DNA of 56,941 bases, taken from NCBI GenBank assembly GCA_903896505.1, contig CAITXU010000255.1, positions 1 to 56,941 on the forward strand, in the 5' to 3' direction. This stretch comes from an uncultured Verrucomicrobiota bacterium. GTDB lineage: Bacteria; Verrucomicrobiota; Verrucomicrobiia; Limisphaerales; UBA9464. A program made the position numbers and the translations under genes. The notes under the pieces are model-generated. The model made no database searches. It had not been told where the DNA came from and saw only the letters and a list, made by a program, of their open reading frames with translations. Positions 35,801 to 42,927 of the stretch are shown one piece after another; positions within the stretch are counted from its first letter, which is position 1, and every line of letters starts with the position of its first letter.

Positions 35801-36247
35801 CTTTTTATCGTCCGGAATGGGAAGTCCTCCCTCGGTGACATGAAAAATCCCTTCGGTGGTTCGGCGGTCTGACTTGGGGTTGTGAAGAATCCCATTGGCG
35901 ACCCGGTAGCTCCGGATGATGTCGCTGACGAACTCGTCCCGGTCCGGGGGAAGTGAGCCAACGCGGGCGATCCCGGGAAGGTCCAACAAGAGCGTCTGAG
36001 GCGGAAGCCGGGGAGCCACCATGACTTCGCCGAGGTAGTCGTACAGAAAGGTCTGGATACGGGAGTCCACCGGACAAAGATGGCCGCTCAGCAGGCGGTC
36101 CTTCTCGCGGCTTCGGGCGATGAAGGAGGCCACGGTGACGGCCACTTCCGGGTTGACCCGGGCATGGAATACCGGTTGCCCCAACTCAGCGAGTTTGAGG
36201 TTCAGGTAGCGAATTTCCGCATTGGCAGAAAGAGATGTCGGGTTCAT
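32831..36247 (-). CDS. PPi-type phosphoenolpyruvate carboxykinase (probable)
   Basis: A very large 1138-aa soluble protein. Recognisable stretches are L-L-S-G-H-L-C-P-V-D-S-R-I-Q, N-G-I-L-H-N-P-K-S-D-R-R-T-T-E-G, G-G-L-P-I-P-D-D-K, G-D-N-Y-F-G-Y-C-K-K-E-V-K-T-Q-I-S-F-A-A-N-L, E-E-E-H-A-G-G-A and S-T-T-G-A-G-S-E-G-A-L-T-K-A-P. The length and these motifs match my memory of the pyrophosphate-dependent PEP carboxykinases of Entamoeba and propionibacteria, which convert PEP, CO2 and phosphate to oxaloacetate and PPi. The identification is from recall only. The gene is complete with no frameshift and stands alone; the start is the first Met of the frame. Confidence 0.65.
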   Translation of the reverse strand: MNPTSLSANAEIRYLNLKLAELGQPVFHARVNPEVAVTVASFIARSREKDRLLSGHLCPVDSRIQTFLYDYLGEVMVAPRLPPQTLLLDLPGIARVGSLPPDRDEFVSDIIRSYRVANGILHNPKSDRRTTEGIFHVTEGGLPIPDDKKAVPREAFGRLLQRAFNPPAQLMELPFTTSQSERAQCWVSLYLRPVICPEVPGFIAEQRMETRFFAPGNLVSNLDFVETIFGNAGDPNLPENDAALDPEHWSGHTGCVILAPHLVKNVTKKELGLPPWESATERQRRDGMCWKDAGEFYNEGQAFKITARDATGVVVTILGDNYFGYCKKEVKTQISFAANLFGLAEEEHAGGALVFPCYDLAGEYDASLHRHEFPQTFAETLRLYGATLDIRPEGYAVDKVHPSIVYVPETSRFDLQQQSVTWPSPNGPQAIRLRVNHFYFLPSGFRVHLEEPVGNRAWRLIGTRPEGVLCHKPCTVSGGGKSEISKPITDAIIHGPVFVADFRRDFEAVGVLIRHDYANRFQNPAQRGRDHRPILSPQRSLGSVIKLLTPSSDYNLEYNNWLNAIPQHIKELVFVVKRFWKPEWGDQWESQFAVDVVNGQPSNELRIGRKRLATQFLRVGYDRDDQWRVFGLRKDFHPAVKVQMEDDITASVTVPRGLLSGLSESSTQHSLKFVANTENRLFQRPDDAFVRGYDHSAEEEFSEKDNFFSNYEPLDRKAVADVIEDAIGFRQFTDPMQQLLQTAAGDTSTSFVVSTAFPRIVDGKPTKNPRYLQARPDLKDARLRHMAEQGARMARRLPADRPVHTPVTSVLAGRRNNPAEGKIRSLACYGPIHYMELPELFMEFIASMTGKSPSTTGAGSEGALTKAPFNALPPVYDLNTALVGYIVSGYDCFLTSAGCLGPKTRVDHDVSLLVPELWCRLGNEERDPRWLIAQGMLERLTDREIAGRPVAASRLGYRVTRKFVNAFFGRIFNHPHAVLTDEMLQPELQDPAEFADAVDNIVATHVRVAESYFADGSIAWACPPLQALLHLMRDGHFEGKGLSDPDFRDLFTRESLLTSDWYEERLRAKQTLDIQRWLRFTSYLEKMVGRASYSHEIQRLNLRARLSSARVQLETVRQRDYLEQLRGTTGAEPTLIKR

Positions 36248-36410
36248 GGCGGTGGGTTAGTCCGTGCAGCCCTTAGGAGGGCGAAAGGGAGCCGCCGAGG
36301 AAAGCAAATTCAACCGCAATTTCGGTTGATCTGCGTCCTCTAAAATGTGAGGGGAGATGGCGCTGCGGCCACGTGCAATGGCTGGCCGCCGATTCGACCT
36401 GCCCCCCCGC

Positions 36411-37649
36411 CTACGGTGAAGCAGGAAGCGGAACCTGTCCGGGGCGCCCCAGATAATACAAGAGGTCACGGATTTCCTGGGGTTGAAGGCTGGCTATCAG
36501 CCCTTCGGGCATCATTGAAATCTCGGACTGCTCCACCTTGGTGACTTCGGTCCGGGGCAGGGTGACCTGTTCATTCACGGTTTGCACCAGATACCCCGAT
36601 GCGCTCTGAGACTTGATGATTCCAGTGACGACGCGTCCGTCCTTGGTTTCCAGGGTTGCAGCCCGGTACTCATTGGGAATGACTGCATTTGGATAAAGGA
36701 TGTTCTGAAGGAGGTAGTCCAGGTCGCCACGGTTTGCCCCCGTGATATTGGGACCCACGTTACCACCGCTATCGAACAGGTGATGGCATTGCGCGCAAAT
36801 TCGATTGAAAACCGCCCGGCCCCGCGGAGCTTCCCCGGGTTGGGAACCGCCGGCCCAGTAGATACCCTTGTATTTTTCCACCTCCGCCTGCATATCGGGA
36901 CTGGTTTCCCGGATGACACCCCAAACCTCGGTCAATTGGGTGCGGAGTGGCTCATCCTTCAGATTGCGCAGCTGGCGGACCAGATCTGCGGTTAAATCCG
37001 TCTTGGGAATTTTTCCGGCGGCCACAGCACCCAACAACGGGCGGGCATAGGCGACGCGGGAGGCGAGGGTATTCAGGGCGTCACGCCGTTCGTTTCCATC
37101 AAGGCTTTCATAAACCGCCAGGACGGTGGAGGGGGTTTGAGCATCGTCGTATCCCCCAAGACCGCGAAGGGAGACTCCCCGGACAGTCGGGTCATTGAGT
37201 TGGGATTGGAGCAGTGGTGCCAGGCTCGCATCGTGCACCCTCAAAAGCGATTCGATGGAGCTCCGTCGCAATTCTGCGGGAGCCTTGGCATCGGCGGCTA
37301 TTCCTCGCAAGGCGGCCATGGCCTTTTGGCTTCCGAAGGTGAGGCCCAGCGACTGTGCCAAAGCGCGGACTTCAGTATTGTCCGAAGTCGACAACGTCTC
37401 CTCCACTGCCGCCCAACCTGCGGGCATGGGAACACTGCGCTGGCCTTGGAGAGCGGCACTCAGGCCTCGAAGGATATCGAGACGAACTTCGGTGTCGGGT
37501 GTCACCGCAATCAGCTCGGTGAGTTGAGTCAGCGGTGCCGGTGCTTCTGCCCGTCCAGCAAATGGGAGCAACATCAACACCAAGCCAAGGGCACCGATGA
37601 GCTTCGAGCGGAATGTCCCGCTAGGGGAAATCAAAGAACAACGTTTCAT
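36411..37649 (-). CDS. exported HEAT-repeat c-type cytochrome, PVC haem-binding domain
   Basis: A 412-aa protein with a signal peptide (L-I-G-A-L-G-L-V-L-M-L-L-P-F-A-G-R-A-E-A). Residues about 40-260 are HEAT-like helices (A-L-R-G-I-A-A-D-A-K-A-P-A-E-L-R-R-S-S-I-E-S-L). Residues about 275-405 hold one haem attachment site, C-A-Q-C-H, and the Pirellula/Verrucomicrobium-type haem-binding domain (V-G-P-N-I-T-G-A-N-R-G-D-L-D-Y-L-L, L-Q-P-Q-E-I-R-D-L-L-Y-Y-L). It likely takes electrons from the dehydrogenase encoded 16 bp upstream. In many PVC bacteria the two are one fused chain. Confidence 0.87.
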   Translation of the reverse strand: MKRCSLISPSGTFRSKLIGALGLVLMLLPFAGRAEAPAPLTQLTELIAVTPDTEVRLDILRGLSAALQGQRSVPMPAGWAAVEETLSTSDNTEVRALAQSLGLTFGSQKAMAALRGIAADAKAPAELRRSSIESLLRVHDASLAPLLQSQLNDPTVRGVSLRGLGGYDDAQTPSTVLAVYESLDGNERRDALNTLASRVAYARPLLGAVAAGKIPKTDLTADLVRQLRNLKDEPLRTQLTEVWGVIRETSPDMQAEVEKYKGIYWAGGSQPGEAPRGRAVFNRICAQCHHLFDSGGNVGPNITGANRGDLDYLLQNILYPNAVIPNEYRAATLETKDGRVVTGIIKSQSASGYLVQTVNEQVTLPRTEVTKVEQSEISMMPEGLIASLQPQEIRDLLYYLGRPGQVPLPASP

Positions 37650-37665
37650 GGGTCTGGTGGCGATG

Positions 37666-39690
37666 TTAGTTGGAGGCCATGCTCAAGGCGGCAATGCGGC
37701 GGGCGATCCATTCCCGGACCTTGGGAATCTTCGAGTTGCGCAGGAGGTCAAGCCCATGACCGGGGTCGGTTGCTACCGAACCTTCCGACGCATACCAATA
37801 CATCAAAGGCAGGTAATGGTCCCCGGCATCCTCTCCATGACGCACCAATTCGGTGAGCACGGTCCATCGCGCATCGACTGGGAAGCGCTGCAGCGCACTG
37901 GCAATATAGCGACGAACCACGGGCGAAGGGTCTTCTTTCGCCCGCCGGGTCAAAGCAGCAACCATCTCCGAAGCGGCGGGACTGCCTGGCGGAAACCAGC
38001 GTGCAGAGTTTTCCGCCACCAGCTGGAGGCTCCAACTGCGAATCCACTCATCGGAGTCTTCGATCAGCGGACGGGTCTCCTCCCAGGCCAGGGGGGTGGT
38101 CACATGCATTCCCCAAAGGGCGCGGAGTCGCCCCGTGCTGCTCTTGTCCTGGGTCACGAGCGTCTTGAGCTCGCCCCGAATGGCACTCTTGCCGGAGGCA
38201 GCGGAAAGTCGGCTCCATTCCGAATCCACACCCGGCTTCGGGTCGCCGACATCGATGCCTGCGGCGCGAACCAGGCGCTCCTGAAGGACGCGGCGGGCAT
38301 GTGCGCTCATCCATTCATTCCGGGAGGGGACAAGGCGAACCAAATCATCATCCGAGAGGCGATTGAGATCGACGGGCGTGTGCGGTTGGTTGTTATAGAC
38401 GATCTGGTAAATCCGGCCATTGCTCCGGTCATGGCCGTCCTCGCGATTGTGGTGACATTGGTTCTTGTCGTACCAATCGATAATGTAGACCGAGCCATCC
38501 TGATCATACCGCTGGTTGAGCGTCTGCGACCAGGTGTCGTTGAAATTCAGGAAATCCTTGCCGTGATGCCCCACGTAGCCCGAACCGGCGGGTTCGGGAA
38601 TGTCCATATTGAGTCGTTGCCCGTGGATGTTTCCAATGATGAGTTTTCCGCGGTACTCCTCAGGCCAACTGGTGCCCAAGTAGCACATCATGCCGGCGTG
38701 AGCATGTCCTCCACCCACGGCGTCGCTGCGTCCATTGGCCGCATGTGGTCCCGAGCCGCCTGACCAATGGAGGTGATCCGCCACGGTTTGGATGTCCTCG
38801 TAGACATAGGGAAAAATTGGCTTTCGGCTGCCGCCATCGCGGTGTTTGGAGTTCCGGGCGGTTTCGGAGGCATTGATGGTGAAATGCTCGCCTCCCTGGC
38901 GAATGTACCGCCCCCCTTGGACCAGGTGATGTAGATGAGGAATCACGCACATTTCCGCCCAAAGTTGACCTCGCTCATCAAAATCGATTCCCCAAGGGTT
39001 GCTCCCCCCTTCGCTGAAAATCTCGAAGGCATGGGTGGCTGGGTGATATCGCCACACAGCGGCATCGACCCATTGGCGTTCGGATTCGGGAGCTCCGGGC
39101 TTGCCGACATGGGAGGGACAAAACACCCCGTGACAGCCGTAGAGCCATCCGTCCGGACCCCAGGTCAGCGTGTTCAACGTCTCGTGGGTGTCAGCTGTGA
39201 AATTCCAGCCGTCCAAAAGAATTTTGGGGGCACCAGCGGCCTTCGGGACATCGCCATCCGCGATCGGGATGTACATTAGGTACGGTGCCGCTCCAACCCA
39301 GAGCCCACCAAATCCCCACTCGAGACCTGACACCAGGTTGAGATTGGTCATGACCACGGTGCATCGGTCAAAATGATGATCGCCATTGGTGTCCTCGAAA
39401 CAAAGAATTCGATCGATTCCCTTTCCTTCCTCGCGTCGACGAGGATAGCTGAGGCCCTCGGCCACCCACACCCGACCGCGGTGGTCGAGGCAGAAGGCGA
39501 TGGGTTGGACAATATCCGGCTCGCCCGCGAACAGGTGAAGCTGGAAACCGGGCGGCAGGGTTGCCTTGGCGACCGCCTCCTTGGGACTGAGCCCGGCGAA
39601 TGGGACGATGTCCGCCGGCGGCGGATCGCCGCGAAGAAATACCGTGAGGGCCAGGAGGGCCATGAACAGGGTGGAAATTCGAAGGCGCAT
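37666..39690 (-). CDS. PVC-type exported dehydrogenase
   Basis: A 674-aa protein. The ATG at 39690 gives a signal peptide (I-S-T-L-F-M-A-L-L-A-L-T-V-F-L); the frame's longer N-terminus is not needed. Then comes a beta-propeller of the glucose/sorbosone dehydrogenase kind (L-P-P-G-F-Q-L-H-L-F-A-G-E-P-D-I, G-R-V-W-V-A-E-G-L-S-Y-P, C-F-E-D-T-N-G-D-H-H-F-D, W-G-P-D-G-W-L-Y-G-C-H-G), and C-terminal HEAT-like helices. Such proteins are thought to oxidise sugars or polyols in the periplasm and pass electrons to a c-type haem. Its haem part is a separate gene directly downstream. Confidence 0.85.
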   Translation of the reverse strand: MRLRISTLFMALLALTVFLRGDPPPADIVPFAGLSPKEAVAKATLPPGFQLHLFAGEPDIVQPIAFCLDHRGRVWVAEGLSYPRRREEGKGIDRILCFEDTNGDHHFDRCTVVMTNLNLVSGLEWGFGGLWVGAAPYLMYIPIADGDVPKAAGAPKILLDGWNFTADTHETLNTLTWGPDGWLYGCHGVFCPSHVGKPGAPESERQWVDAAVWRYHPATHAFEIFSEGGSNPWGIDFDERGQLWAEMCVIPHLHHLVQGGRYIRQGGEHFTINASETARNSKHRDGGSRKPIFPYVYEDIQTVADHLHWSGGSGPHAANGRSDAVGGGHAHAGMMCYLGTSWPEEYRGKLIIGNIHGQRLNMDIPEPAGSGYVGHHGKDFLNFNDTWSQTLNQRYDQDGSVYIIDWYDKNQCHHNREDGHDRSNGRIYQIVYNNQPHTPVDLNRLSDDDLVRLVPSRNEWMSAHARRVLQERLVRAAGIDVGDPKPGVDSEWSRLSAASGKSAIRGELKTLVTQDKSSTGRLRALWGMHVTTPLAWEETRPLIEDSDEWIRSWSLQLVAENSARWFPPGSPAASEMVAALTRRAKEDPSPVVRRYIASALQRFPVDARWTVLTELVRHGEDAGDHYLPLMYWYASEGSVATDPGHGLDLLRNSKIPKVREWIARRIAALSMASN

Positions 39691-39871
39691 GGAGATTTTG
39701 CGAAAGTAGCCCGATTTAGGATCGCGGGCAACCCTTGGGTGGCCGACGTTCCACTTTCCAAGTGGAGCAACCGCCCGGTATTTCCCCCTGGAATTCATCA
39801 AGAACGGCGTCGACCAATCCACGGCAGGCCAACGTCTTTAGAGAGAAACATCGGGTCCCGCCGGAAGGTCA

Positions 39872-41257
39872 TCAACCCGAGGAAGGCAACTTCGAATCAA
39901 ACGGATCGGTAAGGAATATCTGGCGTTGTTCATCCAGTCGCAGATGGTGCCAGTCGATTTCGTAGCCTTCCGACTGGCCTTTCAATTGGGCCAATGCGGC
40001 ACTGCGAGCGGCGGCACGGGTATCGTGCGGGGCCTGATCCAAGGTGGACGGGGCTTCAAGTCCGTCTGCCCAAGGACCATTCAAGTCGGCCATGGCCAGT
40101 CCCAGGCTTCGGGATGGCTCTAGGTGGTGATATTCGAGGTCTTGTGCCTCCAGCCATGGGTCGTTCCATTCGAGATTTTCGCTTTCGCGAAAGGCGTCGA
40201 GCAGATGCTTTTTGGTGACCCAGTCCACAAGGCCCACCAAGGTGCCCAAATCGTCGGCAAGCCCCACTTCCGTCCTCCGCCAGAGGTCCAGAAGGGCGTC
40301 CGTCTCCGCATTCCTTCCGGCAAACTCACGAACCGCGTGTTTTCGGAAAGCCGAGAGAATCTCAACTGGATCGGCCTCGGTTCCATCCATCAACCGGATT
40401 CTCCAAGGGGGTGTCGGTTGGTGTGACAATTCCCGGAGTGCCTTGACAGCATCCATCAGGATGACCCGGGGAAGGGCATTGATCTCGAGGAGGTCCAGCA
40501 CCAACCGGGTGGCCCCGACCTTCAAGTAAAGTGCCGAGGGCAGGACATTGGTGTCGCCGTGAAGCAGGTGGAGTCGTCGGTAGGTCAGCGGGTCTGCCAG
40601 CGGTTCGTCACGGGTGTTGATGATGGCCCGGTTATGCTGCACCCATTCATAGAAATCATTCTCGATGAAATCGGCCCGTTGGGAGATCTGGAATCCGCCC
40701 GTCATTGCGGGACCATGGATTTCCCGCGGCCCGCTGAAGTGGCCACCGGCACCCATGCGTCCGCTTCCGGTAAAAAGAACCCGCAATGTCAGAAATGCCA
40801 GCAAGCTGAGGACATTCTCCTCGGTCAGCGGGGCCTGTCGGAGAAGGGAATAGTTTTCGTGACATCCAAAGGTCGCCCCGGTCCGGTGGTCGATGTTGTT
40901 TCGAAACAACTGAGCCCGGTTTTCGATGCCCAATTCAGTCACGGCTTTCAGTAGAAGCCGGTCTCCCGCCCGATCGTACCGGACCACATCAACGGCACTG
41001 GCGCATTCGGGCGTGCAATACTCGATATGGCCCATGTCGATGTACAGGCGGCCGCCGTTGAAGAGGAATCCACCGTTGCCAGGTGGTTCCTCCCAATCTC
41101 GCTCATGGAGGTCAATCAGCCCGTAACGCTGCTGGTCAAAGAGCCAGTCGCGGATTTGGTGGACGATGGGTACTCCGCCATTGGTCGGTTGCACCAAACA
41201 ACCATATTCGGTCTCGAGACCGGTGACCCGGCGGGGATGGGTTCCGCCCGGTTTCAC
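39872..41257 (-). CDS. pafA: Pup/UBact ligase (PafA)
   Basis: A 461-aa glutamine-synthetase-like ligase. It has the N-terminal G-L-E-T-E-Y-G motif (Mg/ATP-binding glutamates), R-L-Y-I-D-M-G-H-I-E-Y-C-T-P-E with the catalytic Asp74, N-N-I-D-H-R-T-G-A-T-F-G-C-H-E-N-Y, and R-A-I-I-N-T-R-D-E-P. There is no Dop-type insertion before the Asp, so it is the ligase that joins the modifier's C-terminal Glu to lysines of target proteins. GTG start at 41257; the start overlaps the stop of prcA by 4 nt (GTGA). It is the last gene of the operon. Confidence 0.92.
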   Translation of the reverse strand: MKPGGTHPRRVTGLETEYGCLVQPTNGGVPIVHQIRDWLFDQQRYGLIDLHERDWEEPPGNGGFLFNGGRLYIDMGHIEYCTPECASAVDVVRYDRAGDRLLLKAVTELGIENRAQLFRNNIDHRTGATFGCHENYSLLRQAPLTEENVLSLLAFLTLRVLFTGSGRMGAGGHFSGPREIHGPAMTGGFQISQRADFIENDFYEWVQHNRAIINTRDEPLADPLTYRRLHLLHGDTNVLPSALYLKVGATRLVLDLLEINALPRVILMDAVKALRELSHQPTPPWRIRLMDGTEADPVEILSAFRKHAVREFAGRNAETDALLDLWRRTEVGLADDLGTLVGLVDWVTKKHLLDAFRESENLEWNDPWLEAQDLEYHHLEPSRSLGLAMADLNGPWADGLEAPSTLDQAPHDTRAAARSAALAQLKGQSEGYEIDWHHLRLDEQRQIFLTDPFDSKLPSSG

Positions 41258-41976
41258 GCCAAATCGTTGGGGTTTAAGATGCGATAGCGCGCTCGCGAGG
41301 AACTCCGGCGGTCCAGGAGGGCCAGTTCCAGGCCTGGCTTGGGAATGCTTCCATCCTTTGGACCGTCGGTTGGCGGCGTGACAAAGGGTTTACCTGGGGG
41401 CATCGCGCGCCAGGCAGTGATGAGCCGGGATACGACATCCTTGAGGCCCAGGTCATCGGTCAATTGGCCCTGCAACCATTCGGTGGCCGCCGACTCGGTC
41501 GTGGAGGATGGGTGGGCCACCGCCACCTGGCCGGTCAGGTATCGGACCGATCCGTCATAGTTGACCCTGGCCATAACGTCGCTGCTCCGGTCAGAACCGA
41601 GCTCCACCATGAGGAGTTCCACCAGAAAAGGAGCGGCGAAAACCTGCTCAAAGCTGCTTTTCAAGGCGGGGCAAAGAGAGAAATTCAGCAGCCGGCGAAG
41701 GGTGACATCGGCGGGGTCCCGGGTGAATCCCTCCAAATGGGCGGCTTCAATGGCGGTTTGCCGGACGCGTTCGATGTCAACGGAGTGTCCCAGGGCTGCC
41801 AACGCCAGTCGGTCGTAAATCTCAAAGACCTTGGACTGACCGACCCCGACGCCCATCAGCAAAACGCCTTCGGGTCTTGAGACGGCAAAAGCCGGTGTCG
41901 CATCCTTGAGTTGGTCGCGGATGTATTCGCGACGGTTGGCGACCGCCTCCAGCCAGCGATAGGGTTCGTCAGTCAT
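41254..41976 (-). CDS. prcA: 20S proteasome alpha subunit
   Basis: A 240-aa protein of the proteasome alpha type. The N-terminus W-L-E-A-V-A-N-R-R-E-Y-I-R-D-Q-L, the body G-V-L-L-M-G-V-G-V-G-Q-S-K-V-F-E-I-Y-D-R-L-A-L-A-A-L-G and D-I-E-R-V-R-Q-T-A-I-E-A fit bacterial PrcA. It has no propeptide and no Thr nucleophile. Alpha rings form the gate on which the ATPase docks. The ATG at 41976 overlaps the prcB stop by 4 nt. The Pro-rich stretch near residues 195-215 is longer than I would expect. Confidence 0.92.
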   Translation of the reverse strand: MTDEPYRWLEAVANRREYIRDQLKDATPAFAVSRPEGVLLMGVGVGQSKVFEIYDRLALAALGHSVDIERVRQTAIEAAHLEGFTRDPADVTLRRLLNFSLCPALKSSFEQVFAAPFLVELLMVELGSDRSSDVMARVNYDGSVRYLTGQVAVAHPSSTTESAATEWLQGQLTDDLGLKDVVSRLITAWRAMPPGKPFVTPPTDGPKDGSIPKPGLELALLDRRSSSRARYRILNPNDLA

Positions 41977-42728
41977 GGACGGGCCTCCTGCCAAAATTGA
42001 GCCTGTTCGTTCCGGGTGAACGAGCGGATGCCATCCCGGTTGAGCAGTTTAAGCGTGGCAAAGTCTTTCTGGGCCGGGTCCACGCCACCCGTTGCCGCAT
42101 CGAATTCCGCGGCCGTCATCAACAGACGGTTGGCCAGGTTGACGGCGTCGGGGAGTGCCATGGTGGCGGGATGCGGCCCCCATTTTTCAAGATAATGCAG
42201 GACACTCTTCACACTCGACGAACCCGATCCGGAGCCGGCATAGGCTGCCGCCTCGAATTGGGCTCCCAGCGGATCGTAAAAGTAAATGGACGGTTTTCCG
42301 TCGGCGGCATCGACGCCTGCAAAGAGTGGTGCGACGGCCCCGAAGCCCTGAAGGGTGCCCGGAAGATTCTCTCTCAAAAGGCGGGAGAGAGCCCGGAGTT
42401 TCGCGGCCAGACTCATCGGCTGAAGCTGACTCCGGCGGTAAAATTCGAAGGAGGTCTGGAGGGTCCGAGCCATTTCGAGGGCCACCGACGGGCTCCCGGC
42501 AATAGCCATCAATGAGTGGGCATCCAGTTCGAGGATTTTTTCCGTGGTATCGGAAAAGACCACGTTTCCCGCCGTGGCGCGATGGTCTCCGGCGACCAAG
42601 ACGCCGTCCGCACAATGAAATGCAAAAACGGTGGTGCCTTCGAGACGTGGCGTTGAAGCTGCGGTTCGTTCCATTCCGCTCACCGCCAGGTTCGGCCGGG
42701 GGAGAAGGGCCAGAAAATCGCCGTTCAT
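41973..42728 (-). CDS. prcB: 20S proteasome beta subunit
   Basis: A 251-aa protein. A 31-residue propeptide ends in L-E-G, and cleavage before Thr32 (T-T-V-F-A-F) would free the N-terminal threonine nucleophile. G-V-L-V-A-G-D-H-R-A-T-A-G holds the Asp and the G-K-type Lys region is followed by E-K-I-L-E-L; A-G-S-G-S-G-S-S-S-V is the S-G-S-G loop. It forms the inner proteolytic rings. It overlaps UBact upstream and prcA downstream by ATGA junctions, so the modifier and the core are made together. Confidence 0.94.
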   Translation of the reverse strand: MNGDFLALLPRPNLAVSGMERTAASTPRLEGTTVFAFHCADGVLVAGDHRATAGNVVFSDTTEKILELDAHSLMAIAGSPSVALEMARTLQTSFEFYRRSQLQPMSLAAKLRALSRLLRENLPGTLQGFGAVAPLFAGVDAADGKPSIYFYDPLGAQFEAAAYAGSGSGSSSVKSVLHYLEKWGPHPATMALPDAVNLANRLLMTAAEFDAATGGVDPAQKDFATLKLLNRDGIRSFTRNEQAQFWQEARP

Positions 42729-42895
42729 TCGCCCGTTCGTTGCCGGTACCGTTTGGCTTGGTCCGGGTCCACCTTGCGCATGCGTTTCAATAGTTCCTCG
42801 GTGTTGGGTTTTTCCACCTTGGGTTCCCGGGGACCGTCGCCGCCACCGGAGGGTGCCGGAGATGCCGGACGTGGTTTTTCAATGGTATCAGGCAT
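42725..42895 (-). CDS. UBact, Pup-like protein modifier
   Basis: A 56-aa gene, too short for many gene callers, lying between dop and prcB. The protein is rich in Pro, Glu, Lys and Gly, has no hydrophobic core, and reads M-P-D-T-I-E-K-P at the start, P-N-T-E-E-L-L-K-R-M-R-K-V-D-P in the middle and R-Y-R-Q-R-T-G-E at the end. This is the layout of UBact, the Pup-related modifier described in Nitrospirae, Verrucomicrobia and other phyla. The terminal Glu means it needs no deamidation before ligation. The helical middle should bind the coiled coil of the ATPase. The TGA overlaps the ATG of prcB. Confidence 0.92.
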   Translation of the reverse strand: MPDTIEKPRPASPAPSGGGDGPREPKVEKPNTEELLKRMRKVDPDQAKRYRQRTGE

Positions 42896-42927
42896 GTGAG
42901 GGGCTTCCTTGAATGATCATCTCGTTG

